Shown: positions 1 through 11,689 of the stretch, in pieces | Layout of the letters: the number at the start of each line of letters is the position of its first letter | Position numbering within the stretch: position 1 is the stretch's first letter | NCBI GenBank assembly: GCA_963930655.1 | Contig: OZ005601.1 | Location: 18,964,001 to 19,028,000, forward strand | Direction: 5' to 3' | DNA from: Myrica gale | Lineage: Eukaryota; Streptophyta; Magnoliopsida; Fagales; Myricaceae | Length of the DNA: 64,000 bases | Position numbers and translations under genes: made by a program | Notes under the pieces: model-generated | Told to the model about the DNA's origin: nothing | Seen by the model: only the letters and a program-made list of their open reading frames with translations | The model's database searches: none

Positions 1-283
1 ATACGCGAAAGAACCTCAGAGCACAAAATGAAGAGGAAAGGAGACAAAGGGTAACCTTGCCGAACCCCTGTATCCGGATTGAAGAAACTAAAGGCACTGC
101 CATTTAACAAAAGCGAGTAAGACATTGTCGACACACACTGGTGCACCCAAGTAATCCATCTGGTAGGAAACCCATAACAGCGCAGCACCTTAACAATAAA
201 CCCCCCATTCTAACCGGTCAAACGCCTTCTATTCTGCATATCCATCTTAATAGCCATGAGCCCTTTACGCCCTGACTTATGCT

Positions 284-1785
284 TCATTGTATGAAACAGT
301 TCATGCACATGAACAGAATTTTCGTGAATCCAACGGCCACCTGATTACAAGAGACAAGTTTCGATAAAATAGGCATGAGCCTAGCCACCAACAGTTTTGC
401 AATCACCTTATAGACCACATTAGATAAACTAATGAGTCTAAAGTCACCCACAACAACAGAATTATCCTTCTTAGGCAACAAAACTAAGAAAGTGTGATTA
501 ATCTCTTTGAATAAAAAACCAGAATTGAAGCATTATATGAATTAAATTACACTTAACAATATCCCAATAGTGCTGGAAAAAAAGGCCCGTCATACCGTTG
601 AGACCCGGGTCTTTGTGGGCACCAATGTGGAAAACTGCATCCCGAATTTCGCTCTCCGAAGGCATAGCAAGCAACCAAGCCGAGTCCTCCTCAGATATCA
701 AATGTGGAATAAGCTCCTCCACCTCCAAAGAAATCTCTGGTTGCTGAGAAGAGAAAACTGCACTAAAGTGGTGCACAAATTAATTACCGATGTCTGTGCG
801 TTCATGAAGCCATCGACCAACAGCAGTTTTAATAGCCTCAATGGAATTCCTCCTCCGACGAATCACCGTGGAGAGGATTAAGATCTCGCGTGGTAAGCCA
901 CGTAGAGCGAGATTTTTGCCTCCACAAATCCTCTTCCAATTTCTGTAGATGCAACAAATCTTTCCACATGGATAACTCAAGATCCGGCTGAAGTGCTTCA
1001 CCATCATTACACTGCAAACTCTCTAAACTAGCCTCCAAATCCCAAATGCGAAATTGTAAAACCCCAAACACCTCCCAATTCCACTTCTTCAAATCATCCT
1101 ATGCAAAATGAATTTTTTTAACCAATCTAAAAGTAAGGGAACGACAAATATTTCGGTCCCAAGCAACCTTGACCACATCAGCACTCCATTTATCTTTAGT
1201 CCAAAAAGCCTCGAAACGGAAAGGCTTTGGACCAACCCGTTCATCACCCTGAGTATCTAACAGGAGAGCCGAATGATTAGAAGCAGCTCGCGGTAAATGC
1301 CTGAGGAACGCTTGAGAAAATAACAGCCTCCATTCTGGATTTACAATGCCCCTATCCAATCGCTCCCGAATCAGCTGCCTCCCATGGCGGTGATTGGACC
1401 ACGTGAACTGACTTCCTTGAAAACCCAAGTCAATAAGCCCATAGAAACTACTCAAATGAGCCAACCCATCAGAAGAAGACTAACCATGGTCCCTGCCATT
1501 GGCTGCCCAACTCAACCAATTTATCCCAAAAGGCTACCTTTTCAACAGGATCAGAGGGGGCGTATACGAAAGTACAAACCCAAGGTTTAAAACGGGGTCA
1601 GAATGCACCAAAACATGAATAATACTATGATCAAGAAACAAAACCTCAAAATCGAAGCCAACTCGCCACGCTAAAACAAGGCCCCCACTTAACCCCCTAG
1701 ACGGAGAGAAGATGAAATTCTGGAACCCAATTCTACGAACCTTAGCCTGTGGGTCCCCTATTTTGTCTCTACAAGGCACAAACAA
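284..1785 (-). pseudogene. LINE ORF2 remnant (endonuclease and RT start)
   Basis: 1,534-1,785 holds the middle of the apurinic-type endonuclease (RGLSGGLVLAW). 1,099-1,464 holds its end, with DLGFQGSQFTWSN, RERLDRGIVNPEW and HLPRAASNHSALLL, close to the plant L1 consensus but with N where the catalytic D of the SDH motif is expected. 838-1,092 is the linker, 498-776 the start of the RT (EIRDAVFHIGAHKDPG) and 284-481 the next RT block (LSNVVYKVIAKLLVARL). The pieces lie in different frames, so the copy is dead. Confidence 0.8.
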
Positions 1786-2820
1786 TCAGGGGAGAATTGT
1801 CTGACCAGGGCCTGAGTAGCACGAATTGCCGGACTTCGGCCAAGCCCCCGACAATTCCAGAAAATGGTCCTCATAGACTCGTGGGGGGCGTGGTTTGGCC
1901 CGCCTCAGCTGTATCAACCAACACAGCATCCACCCACAAATCCAAAGAACCCAATCCACCAGAAGATTGAACCTCATGCGAAACTCGGAACCCATCCTCC
2001 TCAGCAGAATGTAAAAGAGCAAAATGACTCGGGTTAGACCTGAGGACCGGAACACCTCGAGAGCCCAAGGCCGAAGTGCAAAAATGACACCTATGTGCGC
2101 CCCTGCGCCTACGACGAGCAGCTAACCCTCGCCAAAGGGCAAGGGGAATATTATGAACTACCACCTTAGGACCAGCATCCTATGCAAGATTAACATAACC
2201 AGTAAATCGCTTGACCACACTGGGTTCCTCCAGAGAAGACACAGACGCAACTTCCTCTTTGAAATAGAGGAAACTTCCATCGAAGTATTCACAAGAAGAG
2301 TAGGCGAAAAGGCCGTAAAAGAAACGGTATCAGGCCCAGTGTCAGAGTCCAAACTCTGCAATGAAACTCCAGAGGCCCTGGCCGGTGGCCTAGGCCCAGT
2401 AGAGCCCAGCGAAATGTGAATAAACCGACTGGGCCCTGTTGGATTACCAACCTCCCTAGACAAGGCTTCCCGTTGTTCCACAAAAAACTCCAAATTAGCG
2501 AAGAAGGCATCTGAAAGACACTCCGAGGGGAGCGAATGGGATTTAATCAAAAAGTGACGTGGCATACGAGACAATTCCTGTAAAGCAGACCGACCATAAA
2601 CCGGAAGCCTGTTACCCATGTCAGAGGCTTGCGCCGTAATAACCTGGCCATGCGATACGAAAAGCGAAGGACGCGATGTGGGTTCCCAACGAACGGACGA
2701 ATCATCCTGGGGAAGAGTGGCATGACCCACAACATTGCGATTGGACACCAACGGCGGCTCAACAGACGAACTGGGAGGAGAACCAAGAACGGAACTACCA
2801 GGAGGGTGTACCAAGGGGGT

Positions 2821-3615
2821 TTAAACGCGCGGAGGAGGAGCAGACACACCTACAGATCCACCCAAATCCTCAGGAGCAGAGAAACGCCGATATGACGTAG
2901 AATCAACTCGCATTTTAGGGCCAAATACATCTGGAGAACGTCGGTCAGAAATTGGCATGATACAATTGAGAAGAACATGCCCCAAGCGCCCACAGTTGAA
3001 ACAGAGCGCAGAAAGTCGTTCAAACTTGAACTGCACCCATACATCATCACGGGACCGACGTCGATAGAAAAAACCAAGGACCAGAGGGTAGGTCGTATCA
3101 AATAACACCTTCACAAGAACAAACTGACCAAACATCACACGTTTATGAGGGCAGAAATCCACAGTAAGGACATCACCAACTTTAGCACCCGCCACTGTAG
3201 CCAGCTATCGAGTAACACACCCCAAAGGCAGCCCATACACTTGAATTCAAAGCAGTGCCAGGTGGAGCTTTAGATCGGCAACAACAACTCCCAGAATGCA
3301 GGGCTTGAGCACCAACAAATGGCCCTTAATATTCCATGGACTTTGGTGGAGCATAAGAGACAACAAATGTTGACGGAAAAGTAAATAAAAAACAGTTGTT
3401 TTCAACCTCTTCTATCTCCAAGTCCTTTACAAAAAACCAAGACCTAAAAATGGTCTGCCGAACCCCAAGCTTGTAGACTGGCTTATCAGTGATGAGTTTT
3501 CCAACAAGAACAAGACTAGCAGCCTGCGCAATATCGTCCCATCCATCCGGAGAAGGAACATCCAAACTTCCCCACCCAAGGGTAGCAATATGAGAAACCA
3601 AGGACTCAACATCAT
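2821..3615 (-). pseudogene. LINE ORF1 remnant (DUF4283 plus zinc knuckle)
   Basis: The first part (3,326-3,615) has the DUF4283 pattern with the stretch LVGKLITDKPVYKLG followed by FRSWFFVKDLEIEEV. The second (2,821-3,195) continues with FERLSALCFNCGRLGHVLLNC, a CX2CX4HX4C zinc knuckle. In plant L1 elements this nucleic-acid-binding protein coats the element's RNA. A frame break separates the two parts between about 3,195 and 3,326. The stretch 2,158-2,814 on the same strand is a proline- and serine-rich tail without a motif I recognise and probably belongs to ORF1. Confidence 0.75.
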
Positions 3616-3651
3616 GGTCAGAACTTACTCGTGGTGTAAGTTCACTTAGAG

Positions 3652-3885
3652 CATGTTCGTTTTGAGAAAAATTGTTGAATTTTAAGAATAATGTGAATAT
3701 TTAGGTGATGTTTGAGTTTTATTGGCATGCGTGTAAAAGTTGTTGAGTTTGTATTGATGTGTGAAAAAAAATAATGTTGAGTTGTATTGGTATGCGTGTA
3801 GGAGTAATGTTAGGAATATAAATTTAGAATGTTTGATTCAAATTCTAAAATTTTTAGCCAAACAAACATACACTTAAATATGTAC
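3652..3885. mobile_element. MITE-like element, atgttcg family
   Basis: The left end reads agcatgttcgttttgaga and the right end caaacaaacatacactt, an imperfect inverted repeat. The interior is a T/G-rich run with no ORF. The ends and interior resemble 9,676-9,993 of this window, which suggests a dispersed non-autonomous family. No target duplication was settled. Confidence 0.4.
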
Positions 3886-4555
3886 ACATATATACAAATA
3901 GAAAGGGTGACGGAGAGAGAGAGTGTTCCATATAACTTTTGGAATTAACCTTGTCCGAATTAATTATAATAAGCCAAACTAGAAAACCCATAAATAAACT
4001 CTAACAATCATTATTTAATTACCAACCATCTAAATATTGTTTTTGTAAGATTCAACCGCCTTGACACATTTTCTCTATCGGATAATGACTGATCATCGTG
4101 TGCGTGGGAGGAGGTACAAGATATATCAATCGCTTTTTTTCCTTGATCGCTAGCTAGTCAAATAATTTATTTTTTTCGTTTGTGGAAAACTAAATTGTGT
4201 GAGATCCATTTATTATGTCTATCATTCTTTAAATTATATCATATAATTCAAGCAGAAAATTATAGAAAATTCCTGATCCGGGTAAAATCTTTACAAAATC
4301 AAAGATGAAGGAAAAAAAAAAAGAGAACCAATAGGATAGGAATTCCACGATTGTTTATCAAAGCAACTAGGAGTAACTGAACATCCACCCGATATTTTTT
4401 TGGTACATTTTATTCGATTAAAGAAAACTCTCACATGCAATTCATACCTCCTCATCATCGACACACAAGACTAATAAGAGAAAACTGTCACCACATAAGA
4501 CAAGTATATACGTGTACACAACACTTGACCGATAATGAAGTAGTTGGGAATAACC
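3886..4555. other. AT-rich spacer, no gene seen
   Basis: No coding frame, RNA gene or repeat with clear ends was found here. Confidence 0.5.
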
Positions 4556-4758
4556 AGCCATTCTATTTCGGTTCGGGTCTATTGCGGCGGTCATGATCGC
4601 CGCTATAGTCCCGAGATCTTCACCAGCGGTTGCAAAAACCACCGCTATAGCCTACTGCGACGGTGATATCGCGGTTGTCGCGACCACCGCCAAAAAACCG
4701 CTGCTAATGACCTTTAGCAGCGGTTTCCAATCGCCTCTAAAGGTCGTTTTTTTTAGTG
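4556..4758 (+). mobile_element. Relic CACTA subterminal end
   Basis: The segment is rich in short inverted motifs such as gcggtcatgatcgccgctat and agcggttgc...accgctata, and ends in a T-run followed by agtg at 4,758, the CACTA 3' terminus. The motifs resemble the subterminal arrays of the element at 16,571-23,777. No partner CACTA start was found upstream, so this is an end fragment. Confidence 0.5.
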
Positions 4759-6540
4759 GGGGAGAATCTTCCCGTGTCAAACAGAGTCCTCACGCCAAGA
4801 AGGGGATGGGGGCAAATAACTAATGAAAAAAGAATTCGTTTACTTAGGACATTCTTGCATTTGGGTTGTGCTGCGACTCGCAAAGATTTTCCATACACAC
4901 TCATAATCAACGAACTTTAGGACTGCATGTGTTCAGAGAACGGTCCTTCACCAGCGTAGAAATGATGCTCTGCCGGAATACTCATCTGAAACTCATCAGC
5001 ACCGCCAGAGACGAAGCTACAAGGGGCTAATGGGGGGCCTTGGCCTCCCAAATTTTTAAATTTTTTACTAGGTAAATTTCAAGAAGAAAATTAAAATAGT
5101 ATTTGTAATAGCACCCAAAATTTTTGGAGAAAAAAGTGAGAGGAAGTAAAAAGCATGAAGTGTGAGAAAGAATAGAGTGGTGGGTCCTCCATTTTTTTTA
5201 AAAGAATTACTAACTACTAATAGTCTTTTTGAATTTTTTTCTTTCCATATATTTTATCATTTCGACTTATCTTTTTTCTTCTCCCTCCCCTCGGTTTTCT
5301 CTCTTTCTACTGCTGACTCCCAGTTTTTCTCTGTTTCTATGACTCTCTCCAGATTTTCTCTAATTTCTCTCTCTTTCTTGCCTCTCACAATTTACACTCT
5401 TACCTTTACATATTTTCTCTCCTTATCTCCCAATATTTTCACAGTCTCTCTCATTATCTCTCTCTCTCTCTCTCTCTTCTACTATTTTGGGGAAATTGAA
5501 AATTTAGTCACTAGGTTTGTAGCACGCTGACAATTTAGTCACTAGGTTTAATTTTTTGACAATATGGTCACTGAGAATACATAGTTGTGACGATCTGATC
5601 TTTCCGTCAAATCTCCGTTAATTTTTAACGGAATACAATACGGTCGACCGCTTTAAGTTACCTTTGCCACAATAGGAAACAAACCAGTCGACCGCTATTC
5701 CGCCTAAAAATTTAACGGAGGTTTGACGGAAAGACTAGATCATCACAACTATATATTCTCAGTGACCATATTGTCAAAAAAATGAAACCTAGTGACTAAA
5801 TCGTCAGTGTGGTATAAACCTAGTGACTAAACAATACAAGAAAAGTGGGCTCTCTCCACGACAGAGTCCGTAGGCGAAAATTGTGAATTGCGTCGCAGAA
5901 GCTGTTCAGCCACGACATTAAGTCGTCGAAGCTCCATCGTCTTTGTCGCGTAGCCATTTGTCTTCTTCGACGATTGTTATTCTCCGTCGGTAATCGGAGG
6001 CTATGGCTACCGTATTTGGCGTCGGGAGAAGTTTTCAGTTTCCGTGGTGGAAGGGTCCCTTGTTTTGGACAACTCGTCACCGTTGTTGTACGCCGACGAC
6101 CCAAAAGTCGTAATTAATTCCATGGTTTTTGCCGACGACATCAAGACGTCGACCATTCACTACTTTACAGGACCCATAATCGACGGCTATAGAAAACTCG
6201 TGGGGATTGGACATTCTTGACCGAAAAACAGAAAAATCATGGGGAATGGAAATTCTTGGCCGAAACTAGAAAACTCGTGGGAAAATCATTGGAGTGACTT
6301 CTACAAATCCTTGGAAAGTGGCATAGAATAAAAATATAGACCAGCAGCAGCATGCCGCTGGAAAAGATAATGTATTGAGGAAAAACAAAAGCTATAAAAA
6401 TAGATTCTTATTGATGTGTACTAATTTCAGAACACAATATCATTTGCAGAGAAAGGCAAAAGTATTTTCTCTAACCTTCCATCCCAACAAACCAAACCCA
6501 CAACATGTTTTAACTTGGCCGGCAATCTCCACAATTACAA

Positions 6541-6815
6541 CAATAGACTATCTCTCTGCTGCTATCAATGTCCAGGTCCAGGTCAAGATCAGAGTTCTGG
6601 TCCTCCTACATGTCATCATCAACGTTGAAGCTGCCAGTCAGATACCGGTTGAGACTGTGGCTCCCTGCTGCAAGAATGGTAGCCTCGGCGATTATCTGCA
6701 TGATTTCATCAACACTTTGAATGGGTTGATCAAGCCCTTCGTACTGGTATTCATTGTGTTTTCATCCATGAGACCTGCTGGAAGGTTCTTTGAAAACCAC
6801 TCGTGATTCCTAATC
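6541..6815 (-). pseudogene. Captured SnRK2 kinase C-terminal fragment
   Basis: Minus-strand translation begins just after an acceptor-like ctag with [21 protein letters not shown] second frame follows with [17 protein letters not shown], then [17 protein letters not shown] and an acidic DLDLDLDIDSSREIVY ending. This matches the end of the kinase domain plus regulatory domains I and II of SnRK2.2/2.3/2.6 (OST1)-type kinases, which act in ABA signalling. A frameshift separates DENT from the QPIQS part, and a stop codon follows VDDDM, so no functional tail can be made. The kinase core is absent. It lies inside a CACTA element and in the same orientation as the other captured piece. Confidence 0.8.
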
Positions 6816-7424
6816 CTAGCAATTATTATCCTCTGTTGCCAAGTGAATACAAATTAGAAAATGGATAATAAATACTTATGCTCATAAGCCTTTATCAGTA
6901 CGAAGATTTACAAAGCAGAAAACAAATTATGTTCCCATGTATTGAAAAAACACCATCTGCACCTTGAAATTTCAAAAAACATCTTCTAAGAAATCATTTG
7001 TGAAGATTTCAAAAAACACTTGTCATTGCTCATAAGCCTTGAATTATGTGAACATTTGTACAGATGTAAACGTCTGCACCTTGAAATTTTAAAAAACACT
7101 GTCTGCTGATATTTTGAAGATTTGATCATATGACACGCAGATTCACATTACAAGGACACACAGATTCACATCCTAACTTTTATATGAAATCATTTGTGAG
7201 AGATGTCAAATATGGAATAACTAAATGTCAAATATGGAAAAACTAGCAATCAAAGAACCCAAAGAAATAACCTCTATTGAAAACATGGGCACCAAATCAT
7301 TAAGTTACTTATATGCGACACAGACAAGTTATATGCGACAAGTTAGAAAGACATGGATATAAAGACACGATACACAGAAAAGTTATACGCGACAAGTTAG
7401 AGACTGACCATACATGTAATGGAG

Positions 7425-8215
7425 ACTGACCATACGACGCGAGACATATGGTTGAGAACTCCATCTCTTGGCCCAACCAATTTCATTCAGTTGATCAAGT
7501 GTCTCTTTGACAACATTACTATCTTTCTGCAGAAAAAATATTTACTGTTAGAGGAAACCATTAATGAACCACCACCATTCGTGGAAACATTTGAAGTGAA
7601 TAAAACAGCAACAAAAAAGAAGCATATATAAGACTAGTGTGACTAGATTAAATCGTATTTTTCGTAAATCCAGGAGACAAAAAAGAAGCAATGAAGAATA
7701 ACTCCACTAAAGCCAAAGATAACTCAGAACCATAACGAACCCAAAGCTAACAACCTCTCTTATGACAAAAAGGGGTCCCAACTCTAATTGTATAGCCAAA
7801 TTTGATGGTAGCCTAAGCTCAAAGACAATCTTAGCATCACAAGCATACATAAGAAAGAACATTTACGATTCTCTGTCAATATGCTGAAGTGTGGAGGAGA
7901 AAAGACACTAGAATTGACTGATTGGCAATTGCTATCACTGACTCTGGTTTGTTCGGAGCCCTTCGCTACTACAATCGGAGACAAAATGGTCTTGAGTTGA
8001 GGCCCGTCAAAGAAATTCCAAAGTGGTATCTCACAATGCAGCTTATCTCAACATTTCACTAATCTCGACATTTTGTCCTTAGAAATGGCGGACGAGGGTC
8101 TGTAGGTCGACACCAGGGGAAGCAGAGGAGGCTTTGATTCGCCATTTCTGGCGAGCAATAATGGAGCCTCTTGGACAGTGAACTATTGAGGAGGGAGCTG
8201 GGAGTTGCGCAAACA
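7425..8215 (-). pseudogene. Captured plastid stress-regulated gene, 5' exons
   Basis: The piece at 8,083-8,215 reads RQKWRIKASSASPGVDLQTL, which looks like the end of a transit peptide and the mature start. After a gap, an acceptor-like ctgcag near 7,530 leads into KDSNVVKETLDQLNEIGWAK then RWSSQPYVSRRMVS (7,425-7,528). Together they recall the N-terminal region of a plastid membrane protein family annotated in Arabidopsis as stress-regulated protein (At5g27290-like, FtsH-protease-like C terminus). The identification is from memory and moderate. Only the first exons are present, and 7,540-8,080 between them shows no conserved coding. Confidence 0.5.
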
Positions 8216-8959
8216 CGGAAGAAGACGATAGAAAAAACAACTCACAGAATTAGAGCGATAAAAGCAAATGAAATACCAGCACTCCAAATGGTTCGCCTGC
8301 TCCTTATTCTTCCGTATCTCCAATTCGAGGTCGAAATTTCAAGATAAACCCACATCCAAATGAAGAGCCCTAGGAAGATCACAACTTTCCGCAGTGAAGT
8401 TCAACAATGGGAATAAAAGGAAGATTAGGTTTTCGGAGAGAAATTGGCCGAAGGAGAGCGAGATCGAAGGCTGTAACTTTCTAGAAATTGGCCAAAGAAG
8501 GGGGCGCGAGTGAATTTTAACCGCGAAATTTGATTTTTTTACTTTTCGTAACAATAGTTTTTACTTTTTGTAACAGAAGCAAAAAGGGATACTTAACTTT
8601 ATACCTTCAGTGACCAACTGAAGGATTTGGTCAATTAAGCCTATTTTTTTAGCGACGACGCATGGGAGTTGGTGGCTGTAACCTAATTTTCTTGTAGTGA
8701 AATTGTCAATTTCTCACTATTTTGCCTCATATACAAACAATTGCAAAATCCCAAATTCTTCTTCAATCTTAGAATTCTCAAAGTTATTACATTTAATTAT
8801 TGTTGTCTAATTAAAATATTAGTGCTCTGTGTTTATATGTGATAAACAAAGAAAAAATTTGTCTGTCGTGATTTTTGCCTCTGTTAAATTGGCTAGATAT
8901 TAAAATTACTTTGTGCCTTTGTCAATAATTTATGTGTCATATTGTCTACCATTTCTGAT

Positions 8960-9180
8960 TTGTGTCAAGCATTGGTAAAAACTCGGAAGTAAGAAGTTTA
9001 TTATTTGGAAGAAAGATTGATTCGATTAATTTTAACTCTTACAGTTTCAACTGCAACTACTGAACGGACTTTTTCAGCGATGAAAATTGTCAAGGCAAGA
9101 CTTCAAAATAAGATCGAAAATGACTTTCTTGCATATTTTCTTGTTGTTGATAAAATTTTGACTTTTACTTGTTGGCTTGT
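8960..9180 (+). pseudogene. hAT transposase C-terminal fragment
   Basis: The frame contains LTVSTATTERTFSAMKIV followed by KARLQNKIENDFLA, the conserved hAT dimerisation block of the TTF/zinc-finger MYM-like plant family (typically LPVSTATTERSFSAMK). Only this last ~60-residue block is present; the BED/TTF finger and RNase H-like core are missing, so it is a relic. It lies about 130 bp inside the right terminal repeat of its element, where a hAT transposase should end. Confidence 0.8.
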
Positions 9181-9312
9181 TGCTTATTTTAATTATAATG
9201 AAAATTTGAATATTTTATTTATTGTCTATGCTTTTAAGATTTTTTAATTTCAAGCAAAAACTATATTTGGCCCTCCTTAAGGATAAATACTGACTTCGTC
9301 CCTGATCACCGC

Positions 9313-9675
9313 CCACCAGCACCGCTCCTAGAACCTTTCCTGATCCATCCAAACTCCAGCTACATTAGCACCGAAGCAACAAATGTTTTATGATCGATCC
9401 ACCAGTCAATGTAGTGTGTAAGTTTGTTGCAAAATTACTAGATAGCTACAGTAATCTAGACTTTGGAGAATCCCCGACGGCTGAATCCGGTGTTGACTTG
9501 CAGTCAAGGACAATGGGTTCGATGTTGATGGCAAAGCCTTAGCAGTGGAGGACGCTCATACACACTTGGCGGTAGAACATATTTATTGTGGTGTTTATAT
9601 AATCAATATATAGAGTATTAAATTCCGAAAAGAGAGATAAATTTGAAGAAATGTTTTAATATACAAAATTAATGA
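9313..9675. other. Spacer, no gene seen
   Basis: No coding frame or repeat boundary could be supported. Confidence 0.4.
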
Positions 9676-9993
9676 GAGAAATTTGGGTGATGTTCGTTTT
9701 GAGAAAAAATGTAGGATTTTAGAGAAGTTGTGAATTTTTATGTTGAATAGTGTTTTATTGGTGTTTGTGTAAAGTGGAGAGAGAAATGATTTAATGTAAT
9801 TGTTTAATAAAAAAGTATTGGAGTTATGTGAAAAAGTATAGAGAGAGAAAATTTATGTTGAATAAAAAATTAAAAAGTTGTTGGAGATTGTGTAAAATGT
9901 ATTGGTTTTTGTGTTTGGATTCTGAATATGTTCGGTGGTAGAATTGTGAATATACTTAGAATCCTGAAAAAATTGTAAAAACGAACATACCCA
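9676..9993. mobile_element. MITE, atgttcg family
   Basis: Ends gggtgatgttcgttttgaga and aaaaacgaacataccc form an imperfect inverted repeat. The interior is T/G-rich and noncoding and resembles 3,652-3,885. No clear target duplication, so the superfamily is unassigned. Confidence 0.5.
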
Positions 9994-10260
9994 AGGGACT
10001 ACTAGAGAAAAAATAAAAACAAGAAATTAAGGAAAAGACTGAAAAGGGGTATACAATTAATCTTTCAGCACCTTGAGAGATGATATTTTATTTTCATTGT
10101 TTGTTCAATAAAAAATTGAAAAGAAAAGACTATCATGAAATATGGATCTTTAATTATTATTATTTTGAGAATAGGGCATTATACAAATTCCTGTAGGGCG
10201 GAGGACTGGAAAAAAGCTGATGAGTCGTCGATAGACTAGGACAAGGTCTAGACAAGCTTT

Positions 10261-10316
10261 TGAAAGCAGAGGAGAAAGCCCCCCCCCCTGAAAGCAGAGG
10301 AGAAAGCCCCCCCTCG
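10261..10316. repeat. 28-bp tandem duplication
   Basis: The unit tgaaagcagaggagaaagcc followed by a C-run occurs twice back to back. It creates a spurious short ORF on the minus strand. Confidence 0.8.
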
Positions 10317-10370
10317 CAGTTTTCTCTCGACAAGTACTCCAACTACCCGTTTTTTTGAGGAAGTTGATCC

Positions 10371-10835
10371 CATCAAGCCAGGCCGGCTCAAGCCGAAGGG
10401 AGGCCTAAGGCCATATAAATGATTAGGCTTTTTATATAAATTTTAATATAAAATATTTAGAAATTATTAAATTTAATATAAAATATTTAAAGATCTCATT
10501 CATTATTTTTTATAGGGCTATTATACATGACATCAAGGCCTCATAACTTACACACTTAAAAAATTTATAAGACATTCTCATAACTTGCTCAATTAAGAAA
10601 TGTAGGAGGCTTGGAAGAAATATATAACTCAATGAGCAAAAAGACAGTCTACTCATATAAAAAATATGAAAAAATTATATCTTACCATTTTTTTTTCTTA
10701 GCTCAATTGTCTTTTTTTTATTCCTTGAGTCATCTACAACACAAAAAAATAGATGTTTTTTTTAACTCTTTATGGGACCTTGCTCAGGGTGAAGCCTTAA
10801 GCTTGTCTTACCCTTGAGTCGGCCCTGCATCAACC
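10371..10835. mobile_element. Small non-autonomous hAT element
   Basis: Terminal inverted repeats caggccggctcaag (from 10,379) and cttgagtcggccctg (to 10,827) are flanked by 8-bp duplications catcaagc (10,371-10,378) and catcaacc (10,828-10,835) with one mismatch. The 449-bp interior is AT-rich with no transposase. Just inside both ends lie related sequences (aggcctaaggcc and the mirrored ggtgaagccttaag). Confidence 0.8.
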
Positions 10836-11689
10836 GAATGGAAAGGTCGAATCTCATGTTATAGACTAGTCCAATGTTTACTCCAGTAGGGCCAGGGGCT
10901 ATTGTGAAAGTCACCGGGAAAAAGTTTGTCCAAATATCAATACTTCAAAGAGCTTTAAATACGCAATCCAAATTTAAAGAGGGAAATCTAACATCTAAGA
11001 TTTTGCCACATCATTTAATGACAAGAGGAGAAGATGGCTCGTCTTTTGTCTTGATTCGCACTTACAACCCATTTTTTTGAACATAAAATTGTAGAACAAA
11101 GCTTTGTCTTGCAAAACACACTTCTTGTTCCCTTGTTTTCTCCAGCTTCCGTGCACTCAACATAAAAGAAAAGCAGCAATAAACAAGTATTTGAGAGCAG
11201 CCAAAATACAGCCAATGAGATAAAGAAAGGCTACCAAAGCACCTGGGCACTTGCCCACGTGGGCAGACCTGTTAATGCTGTGGCCAAAGGAATTGATTGT
11301 TAGTTGTATATTAATGGATGAGTTTGATCAAGAAAAGACATTTAATTAGAAAGGATTAAAAATGTGAAGAATTCTAGAACTTATAGAGATGTTAAAGTGG
11401 TTTAAACTCTGTTCGGCCTAGCTTGAGGCGAGCCTGAGGAAATTATGTTGTATATTGGAGCCAGCCTGAGGCAAAAGCTCCGACACAGTAAAATCCTATT
11501 GGGGCACTGGGTAAACATCGCAGCTGAAGGATTGGAGTTCCAATCATCTAGAAGCAAGTTTGTTTTGTTCAAGATGCACTGAAGAGAGAGAGAGAGATTC
11601 AAAGGTTCTGAATCTGCAGCTTGGTGCAGGTTTGGGTGTGTCATTTGAATGGCTTCATTCAGGGCTTGTTAGGTAGCAAGGGTTTTGTG
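10836..11689. other. Spacer, no gene recognised
   Basis: Two short open frames (10,874-11,080 plus strand; 11,402-11,644 minus strand) have no motif I recognise, and I do not call them genes. Part of this stretch may belong to the copia LTR that begins somewhere upstream of 12,246. Confidence 0.4.

Larger units (their letters stand above)
1..3650 (-). mobile_element. L1-type LINE, broken, 3' end outside window
   Basis: Reading the minus strand from about 3,650 down, the order is an ORF1 with a DUF4283-like start, a CCHC zinc knuckle, then the endonuclease and the start of the reverse transcriptase. That is the order of plant L1 elements. Every part is in a different short frame, so the copy carries many frameshifts and stops and cannot make protein. 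The RT beyond its first motifs, the 3' UTR and the poly(A) tail would lie left of position 1. The 5' end is placed near 3,650, where LINE-like coding stops and a MITE-like sequence begins; no target duplication can be tested because the other end is missing. Confidence 0.85.
5832..8699. mobile_element. Non-autonomous CACTA element with captured genes
   Basis: Left end caatacaagaaaa and right end ttttcttgtagtg form 12/13 inverted repeats of the CACTACAAGAAAA class, with a 3-bp duplication aaa on both sides (5,829-5,831; 8,700-8,702). No transposase is visible. The interior contains minus-strand fragments of two host genes (SnRK2 at 6,541-6,815; a plastid stress-regulated gene at 7,425-7,535 and 8,083-8,215). 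It sits in the right arm of a Mutator-type MITE, so it is younger than that MITE. Confidence 0.75.
5490..8715. mobile_element. Palindromic Mutator-type MITE split by CACTA
   Basis: The left terminus gggaaattgaaaatttagtc (5,490) is matched in inverse by gactaaa (5,825-5,831) continuing, after the CACTA insertion, with ttgtcaatttctc (to 8,715). The 9-bp sequence actattttg flanks both sides (5,481-5,489 and 8,716-8,724), a perfect Mutator-length target duplication. Net length is about 355 bp and nearly all of it folds back on itself. The loop (5,635-5,700) carries two GTCGACCGCT motifs. No ORF. Confidence 0.8.
4998..9312 (+). mobile_element. hAT element (TTF-type) with nested insertions
   Basis: The ends are inverted repeats cagagacgaag (from 5,006) and cttcgtccctg (to 9,304), one mismatch apart. 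They are flanked by 8-bp duplications agcaccgc (4,998-5,005) and atcaccgc (9,305-9,312), again one mismatch. 8-bp duplications and CAG-type ends fit hAT. The only transposase left is the C-terminal piece at 8,995-9,170. Net of the MITE and the CACTA element inside it, about 1.1 kb remains, so it is a deletion derivative. The 5,225-5,480 interval inside it is a CT-rich low-complexity run. Confidence 0.8.

Noticed and set aside
5162-5530. 122-codon plus-strand frame
   Set aside because: Low-complexity Ser/Phe/Leu translation of a CT-rich run inside the hAT relic.
5832-5845. Start of CACTA doubted because it reads caata instead of cacta
   Set aside because: The doubt was dropped: 12 of 13 terminal bases match the other end, and a 3-bp duplication and the split MITE terminal repeat support this boundary.
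6375-6806. 143-codon plus-strand frame
   Set aside because: It is the antisense shadow of the captured SnRK2 fragment on the minus strand.
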